The notes beneath the pieces are model-generated. The model made no database searches and was not told the DNA's origin. It was given only the letters and a program-made list of their open reading frames with translations. This document shows, one piece after another, positions 46,897-52,253 of a stretch of 52,253 nt of DNA. A program made the translations under genes and the position numbers. Numbering within the stretch: position 1 is the first letter of the stretch; each line of letters begins with the position of its first letter. This DNA is from an uncultured Oscillibacter sp. (GTDB taxonomy: Bacteria; Bacillota; Clostridia; Oscillospirales; Oscillospiraceae): positions 1 through 52,253 of the forward strand of contig CATNDT010000003.1 in the NCBI GenBank assembly GCA_950097035.1, written 5' to 3'.

Positions 46897-49356
46897 ATGA
46901 GTGAAAATAAATTTACCCCCAGAGCGGAGGCGGCCCTCCGCTTTAGTCAGGAGGCGGCGGGGGAGCTGGGCCACGGCTATGTGGGCACGGAACACCTGCT
47001 GCTGGGATTGATCCGGGAGGAGGACGGCGTGGCCCACACGGTCCTTCTGGAGGCGGGACTCACCGGAGAGATGATCGTGGAGATTATCAAAAAGAGCGTG
47101 GGGGCCGGGCTGCCCGGCAGCAACCCCGCCCAGGGACTTACGCCCCGTGCCAGGCGGGTGGTGGAGATCGCCATGGAGGACTCGATCCGGGGCGGCTGCA
47201 GTTATATCGGCACGGAGCACCTGCTGGCCGGCATTCTGCGGGAGGGGAACAATATGGCCGTCCGCATTCTGAGAACGGCTGGAGTGGATGCCAAACGCCT
47301 CTATACCGCCCTGATGCAGAAGCTGAATGAGCAGCCCCGCAGCCGGGCCGGTGACGCCAAAACCGCCGGCACCGTCCGGGAGGAGGGCGGCAAGGGCAAG
47401 AACCTGCGGGAGTTCACCCGGGACCTGACCGCCGACGCCCGGGCCGGTAAGCTGGACCCGGTGATCGGCCGGGACGGGGAGATCCAGCGAATGATTCAGA
47501 TTCTCTCCCGCCGCACGAAGAACAATCCCTGCCTCATCGGTGAGCCGGGCGTGGGCAAGACCGCCCTGGCTGAGGGACTGGCCCGGAAGATCGTGCTGGG
47601 CGACGTGCCGGACGACCTGCTGGATAAGCGCATCCTCTCTCTGGATCTGTCCGGCATGGTGGCGGGCACCAAGTACCGGGGTGAGTTTGAAGAGCGCATC
47701 AAAAAGACGCTGGAGGAGGTCAAAAAGTCCGGCGACGTGATTTTGTTTATCGACGAGCTCCACACCATTGTGGGGGCCGGCTCCGCCGAGGGGGCCGTGG
47801 ACGCGGCCAACATCATCAAGCCCGCTCTGGGCCGGGGGGAGATCCGGGTCATCGGCGCTACCACGCTGAACGAGTACCGCAAGTATATTGAAAAGGACGC
47901 CGCCCTGGAGCGCCGTTTCCAGCCGGTGCAGGTGGGTGAGCCCTCCAAAGAGGCCTCTTTGGAGATCCTGAAGGGGCTGCGGGAGAAGTATGAGCAGCAC
48001 CACAAGCTGCAGATTACCGACGAGGCCCTGGAGGCTGCCGTAAACCTCTCTGCCCGGTATATCAACGACCGCTTTCTGCCGGATAAGGCCATCGATTTAA
48101 TGGACGAGGCCGCCAGCCGGGTGCGGATGGAGGCGGAGGAACTGTCCCCGGAGCTGAAGAGTCTGGAGGAGAAGATTGCCGCTTTGGCACGGGACAAGGA
48201 GGCCGCTATTGCCCGGCAGGACTACGAGACCGCCGCACAGCTGCGGGATATTGAGAAGAACTACCTGGAGCAGGTGGAGCTGGAGCGGGACAAACGCCGG
48301 GAGAACAACCGGGAGCACCGGCCTGTCACCGCAGAGGACATCGCCGCCGTGGTGTCCGGCTGGACGGGGATCCCCGTCACCCGCATGACCGAAGACGAGG
48401 GTCAGCGGCTGCTGCGGATGGAGGAGACACTGCACGGGAGAGTGGTGGGCCAGGACGAGGCGGTCTCCGCCGTGGCCCGGGCGATCCGCCGCGGCCGTGT
48501 GGGGCTGAAAGACCCCAGGCGGCCCATTGGCTCCTTCCTCTTCCTGGGGCCCACGGGCGTGGGGAAGACGGAGCTGTGCAAATCCCTGGCGGAGGCTATG
48601 TTTGGCGACGAGACCGCCATGGTACGCATCGACATGTCCGAGTATATGGAGCGGCATACCGTCTCCCGCCTGATCGGCTCCCCTCCGGGCTATGTGGGCC
48701 ACGAGGAGGGCGGCCAGCTGACAGAGAAGGTCCGCCGCAAGCCTTACTCCGTAATCCTGTTCGACGAGATTGAAAAGGCCCACGAGGATGTGTGGAATGT
48801 GCTGCTGCAGATTCTGGACGACGGCCGCATCACCGACTCCCAGGGCCGCACTGTGGACTTTAAAAACGCGGTGATCGTGATGACCAGCAACATCGGGGCC
48901 AAGCGCCTTACCGCCGCGGGCGGCGGCAAGCTGGGCTTTACCGCCGGGGACCACGAGACGGATCAAAACGCAGAGCACCAGTTCCGGCAGGCAAAGGAGG
49001 CGGTGTTGGGCGAGCTGCGCCAGACGTTCCGCCCGGAATTTTTGAACCGCATTGACGATATCATCGTCTTCCGCGCCCTGACGGAGGAGGATATCCGGGA
49101 GGTGGCCCGCCGGATGCTGCACACCGTGTCTGCCCGGATGGAGGCCATGGGCGTTCACCTGGATGCCAGCGACGAGGCGGTGGCAGAGCTGGCCCGGGAG
49201 GGGTTTGACCCCAAATACGGCGCCCGCCCCCTGCGGCGGGCTATCCAGAGCAAGGTGGAGGACGCCGTGGCCGAACGGCTGCTGGACGGCACGCTGAAAA
49301 GCGGAGACACCGCCCGCCTCACCGTGGAGGACGAGAAGCTCTGCGTCACAAAGTAA
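46897..49356 (+). CDS. clpC: ATP-dependent Clp protease ATPase ClpC
   Basis: Clp_N repeats, [18 protein letters not shown] linker, [22 protein letters not shown]. Confidence 0.97.
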   Translation: MSENKFTPRAEAALRFSQEAAGELGHGYVGTEHLLLGLIREEDGVAHTVLLEAGLTGEMIVEIIKKSVGAGLPGSNPAQGLTPRARRVVEIAMEDSIRGGCSYIGTEHLLAGILREGNNMAVRILRTAGVDAKRLYTALMQKLNEQPRSRAGDAKTAGTVREEGGKGKNLREFTRDLTADARAGKLDPVIGRDGEIQRMIQILSRRTKNNPCLIGEPGVGKTALAEGLARKIVLGDVPDDLLDKRILSLDLSGMVAGTKYRGEFEERIKKTLEEVKKSGDVILFIDELHTIVGAGSAEGAVDAANIIKPALGRGEIRVIGATTLNEYRKYIEKDAALERRFQPVQVGEPSKEASLEILKGLREKYEQHHKLQITDEALEAAVNLSARYINDRFLPDKAIDLMDEAASRVRMEAEELSPELKSLEEKIAALARDKEAAIARQDYETAAQLRDIEKNYLEQVELERDKRRENNREHRPVTAEDIAAVVSGWTGIPVTRMTEDEGQRLLRMEETLHGRVVGQDEAVSAVARAIRRGRVGLKDPRRPIGSFLFLGPTGVGKTELCKSLAEAMFGDETAMVRIDMSEYMERHTVSRLIGSPPGYVGHEEGGQLTEKVRRKPYSVILFDEIEKAHEDVWNVLLQILDDGRITDSQGRTVDFKNAVIVMTSNIGAKRLTAAGGGKLGFTAGDHETDQNAEHQFRQAKEAVLGELRQTFRPEFLNRIDDIIVFRALTEEDIREVARRMLHTVSARMEAMGVHLDASDEAVAELAREGFDPKYGARPLRRAIQSKVEDAVAERLLDGTLKSGDTARLTVEDEKLCVTK

Positions 49357-49364
49357 GCGGGAGA

Positions 49365-49398
49365 TCCGCCGGAGACAGAGTCTCCGGCGGACTTTTTT
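49365..49398 (+). terminator. Rho-independent terminator after clpC
   Basis: tccgccggaga-cagag-tctccggcgga-ctttttt. Confidence 0.85.
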
Positions 49399-49512
49399 AC
49401 CAGTGTTCCCGTATTGGCAAATTTTCAGCGTTATAGGGAAAACTTGATTTGTTCATACTTTTCCTGTATAATAAAATTCTATCGGAAACAGAAAGAGAAA
49501 AGGAGCGAGGAT

Positions 49513-51393
49513 ATGCCATTTATGTTTAATTTCGGCGGCTTTAATCCCAACGGTTTTGGCGGCGGCTTTAACCCCGGCGGCCAGGGCGGGGAGGGGGGCT
49601 TTACCCCGCCGCCGCCCAGGGCCCGAAAGCCCCGCAAGGCCATTGGCAACGCCTTTACCCGCACCCTTTTGAATATTGCCGTAACGGTGGTGTTCGGCCT
49701 GGTCTATTTCTATCTGGAGCTGCCGGCCCTGAATCTCCACGCCGAGGAGTTTTATGTGTTTTTATTCCTTCTGTGCGCGGTGTACTGCGTGTGTGCCGTG
49801 TTTACCTCCGGCTTTCAGGGGGAGGGCGTGAAGGGATACTTCGGCTTTGTAAAAAAGCAGTGCGCCATTCCCGCTCTGGCTTTCGTGGCCCTGATGGCCG
49901 TGATTGCCGTGGGGGCGGTCTCCTCCTGGGTGGTGCTGCGGGCGGGGAGCTACAGCCGGCTGCTGCCTTTGGAGACCGGGGACTTCACCGCCGAGGTGGA
50001 GGAGATCAGCTATGACCAGATCCCCATGCTGGACGCGGAGTCCGCCTCACGCCTGGGCACCCGGAAGCTGGGTGAGCTGGCGGACGTGGTGTCTCAGTTT
50101 GAGATTCTGCCCACCTATACCCAGATCAACTATCAGGGCCGTCCGGTGCGGGTCACCTCCCTGCAGTACGGCGACCTGGTGAAGTGGTTCACCAACCGGG
50201 CGGAGGGCCTGCCGGCCTATATCATTGTGGATATGGTCACCCAGGAGGCGGAGGTGGTTCGCCTGGAGGAGGGGATGAAATACACCGTGGCCGAGCATTT
50301 TGGCCGCAACCTCTACCGCCACCTTCGGTTTCACTACCCCACCATGATGTTTGACGAGCCCATGTTTGAAATTGACGAGAGCGGCACGCCCTACTGGGTT
50401 TGCTCCCGCATTGTGAAAACCATCGGCCTCTTTGGCGGCACGGACGTGCAGGGGGCGGTGCTGGTGAACGCCATTACCGGAGAGAGCCGGTATTATGAGC
50501 AGGTCCCCAGCTGGGTGGATCGGGTTTATTCCGCCGATATCATCATCCAGCAGTATGATTACTACGGCATGTACCACAATGGGTTTATCAACTCCATGTT
50601 TGGCCAGCGGGATGTGACCATCACCACCGACGGATACAACTATATCGCCATCGGAGACGACGTGTATATGTATACCGGCGTCACCTCCGTCACCTCAGAC
50701 GAGTCCAATATCGGCTTTATCCTCTCCAACCAGCGGACCAAGGAGACCCATTTCTACTCCATCGCCGGGGCGGAGGAGTACTCCGCTATGGACTCCGCCC
50801 AGAGCCAGGTGCAGCAGATGCGGTATGTGGCAACCTTCCCGCTGCTTTTAAACATTGCCGACCAGCCCACGTATTTCATGACGCTCAAAGGCGCGGACGG
50901 CCTTGTGAAGATGTACGCCATGGTCAACGTGCAGCAGTACGACATCGTCTCCACCGGCGGCACGGTGGCGGAGTGCGAGAGCAACTACCGCCAGACCCTG
51001 GCCAACCGGGGGCTGATCGACGGCGACCAGGCGGATATCGACACGCCCAATGAGGCGGATATGCTCACGGATACGGTCACCGGCGTGATCGCGGATATCC
51101 GCTCCGCGGTGATGAACGGCACCACCCAGTATTTCCTTCTGCTGGAGGACGGCGGGGACTATTTCCAGCTCAATGCCTATGACGTGCCGCTGGCGGTGCT
51201 TTTGAATGTGGGCGACGCGGTGGAGATCTCCTACTATCCCGCCGCCGGCGGCGTGGCCCTGCCCGCCTTTAACGTGAGACTGCTGCGGACAGCCGCGGCG
51301 CAGACTGCGCCGTCTGTGCGGGAGGTTCCGCAGGATGTGCCGGATACAGAGGACCGGCCTGCAGAGGCGGAATTTCTGGAGAACGGCGGCTGA
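49513..51393 (+). CDS. Large membrane-anchored hypothetical protein
   Basis: RBS-like ggagcgagg then MPFMFNFGGFNPNGFGGGFNPGG; three N-terminal TM helices then ~480-aa soluble domain. Confidence 0.85.
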   Translation: MPFMFNFGGFNPNGFGGGFNPGGQGGEGGFTPPPPRARKPRKAIGNAFTRTLLNIAVTVVFGLVYFYLELPALNLHAEEFYVFLFLLCAVYCVCAVFTSGFQGEGVKGYFGFVKKQCAIPALAFVALMAVIAVGAVSSWVVLRAGSYSRLLPLETGDFTAEVEEISYDQIPMLDAESASRLGTRKLGELADVVSQFEILPTYTQINYQGRPVRVTSLQYGDLVKWFTNRAEGLPAYIIVDMVTQEAEVVRLEEGMKYTVAEHFGRNLYRHLRFHYPTMMFDEPMFEIDESGTPYWVCSRIVKTIGLFGGTDVQGAVLVNAITGESRYYEQVPSWVDRVYSADIIIQQYDYYGMYHNGFINSMFGQRDVTITTDGYNYIAIGDDVYMYTGVTSVTSDESNIGFILSNQRTKETHFYSIAGAEEYSAMDSAQSQVQQMRYVATFPLLLNIADQPTYFMTLKGADGLVKMYAMVNVQQYDIVSTGGTVAECESNYRQTLANRGLIDGDQADIDTPNEADMLTDTVTGVIADIRSAVMNGTTQYFLLLEDGGDYFQLNAYDVPLAVLLNVGDAVEISYYPAAGGVALPAFNVRLLRTAAAQTAPSVREVPQDVPDTEDRPAEAEFLENGG

Positions 51394-51425
51394 GGGAACC
51401 TCTCTTTAAAAATAAGGTGCAAATG

Positions 51426-51461
51426 GGGCCGGACCCTGGCTGATGCCAGGGTCCGGCCCTT
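51426..51461 (+). terminator. Terminator-like hairpin
   Basis: gggccggaccctggc-tgat-gccagggtccggccc-tt. Confidence 0.6.
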
Positions 51462-51528
51462 AATCCGGCATTGACATCCCCGCCGGCGCTGCGTATACTA
51501 AACCCCATGAAAAAGGAGCGTGGAACCT

Positions 51529-52253
51529 ATGGAACTGACATTGAACACAGCCCTTGCCGGTGTGGAGACCTCCGGCATCCGCCGCTTTACGGCCCTGACA
51601 CGGGCCACCCCCAATGCCTGCGCACTCACCATCGGCGAGCCGGACCTGGACACTCCGGAGGCTGTGCGGGAGGCGGCCAGGGTCTCCCTGGCCGCGGGAG
51701 ACACCCACTATCCCCCCAACAACGGCTATCCATATCTGCTGGAGGCCCTCTCCCGGTTTGAGGAGCGGCGCCACGGCCTGCGGTACGCTCCGGATGAGAT
51801 TATCGTCACAGTGGGGGCCACGGAGGGGATCTTCATAGCCCTCTCCACCCTCTTAAATCCAGGGGACGAGGTGATCATCCCCACCCCAGCCTTCAGCCTC
51901 TACGGCTCCACTGCGGCCCTCTGCCGGGGGACACCTGTGGCCCTGCCCACGGAGCGCCACGGATTTCAGATTGACCCGGCGGCGCTGGCGGCGGCCATCA
52001 CACCCAAAACGAAAGTTCTGGTCCTCACCTCTCCCAACAACCCCACCGGCTGCATTTATACAAAAGAGACGCTGGAGGCGGTACACAGGATTTTGAGAGA
52101 CAGGCCCATTTTCGTCCTCTGCGACGATGTGTACCGGGAGCTGGTCTACACGGAGGACTACCACAGCTTTGCGGAGTTTGTGGATATGCGGGACCGGATC
52201 GTTGTGGTCAACAGCTTCTCCAAGCCCTGGGCCATGACCGGCTGGCGGGTGGG
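51529..52253 (+). CDS. Class I/II PLP-dependent aminotransferase, N-terminal part (truncated by window end)
   Basis: MELTLNTALAGVETSGIRRFTALTRATPNACALTIGEPDLDTPEAV..VLTSPNNPTGCIYTKE..VVNSFSKPWAMTGWRVG; missing from the ORF track because no stop is reached. Confidence 0.93.
   Translation, partial: MELTLNTALAGVETSGIRRFTALTRATPNACALTIGEPDLDTPEAVREAARVSLAAGDTHYPPNNGYPYLLEALSRFEERRHGLRYAPDEIIVTVGATEGIFIALSTLLNPGDEVIIPTPAFSLYGSTAALCRGTPVALPTERHGFQIDPAALAAAITPKTKVLVLTSPNNPTGCIYTKETLEAVHRILRDRPIFVLCDDVYRELVYTEDYHSFAEFVDMRDRIVVVNSFSKPWAMTGWRV

Noticed and set aside
46852-49158. Long minus-strand ORFs (383, 233 and 353 aa)
   Set aside because: Antisense to clpC, which is unambiguous.
1-52253. CRISPR array, rRNA operon or complete prophage
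   Set aside because: No regularly spaced repeats, rRNA motifs or phage structural genes were seen.

Overview
High-GC Firmicutes (probably Clostridia/Oscillospiraceae-like, spore-forming) chromosomal window. The left ~15 kb is a decayed accessory zone. It holds the 3' end of an L-lactate dehydrogenase gene and a 5'-truncated C-terminal half of sporulation sigma factor SigK, which abuts and overlaps a large serine recombinase (a skin-like arrangement). It also holds a yyaL (DUF255) pseudogene with two internal deletions, a TlpA / CXXC / 4Fe-4S membrane redox operon, and a two-gene AbrB-domain + HipA-like kinase module with palindromic upstream DNA. The rest of this zone is a second serine recombinase with an internal catalytic-domain deletion, an AT-rich orphan 548-aa protein, two IS3-family transposases, one intact tRNA-Leu(UAG), a tRNA-Leu 5' half and a possible tRNA 3' remnant. 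The right ~37 kb is mostly well-organised host sequence: pyridoxal kinase family, CDF transporter, orphan spoVAD, ECF sigma/anti-sigma pair, TRAP transporter + GntR regulator, BceRS-BceAB-type module with a good BceR box, glycolipid-type glycosyltransferases, secreted RCC1-repeat protein, isochorismatase-like hydrolase, MATE, cysteine desulfurase, mtaB, yfbR-like, recG, ferredoxin, ctsR-mcsA-clpC (without mcsB), and a partial aminotransferase. Best candidates for follow-up: the orphan split sigK/recombinase junction, the AbrB/HipA-like module, the orphan 548-aa protein, and the mcsB-less ctsR operon. All family assignments are by reading translations; no searches were run.
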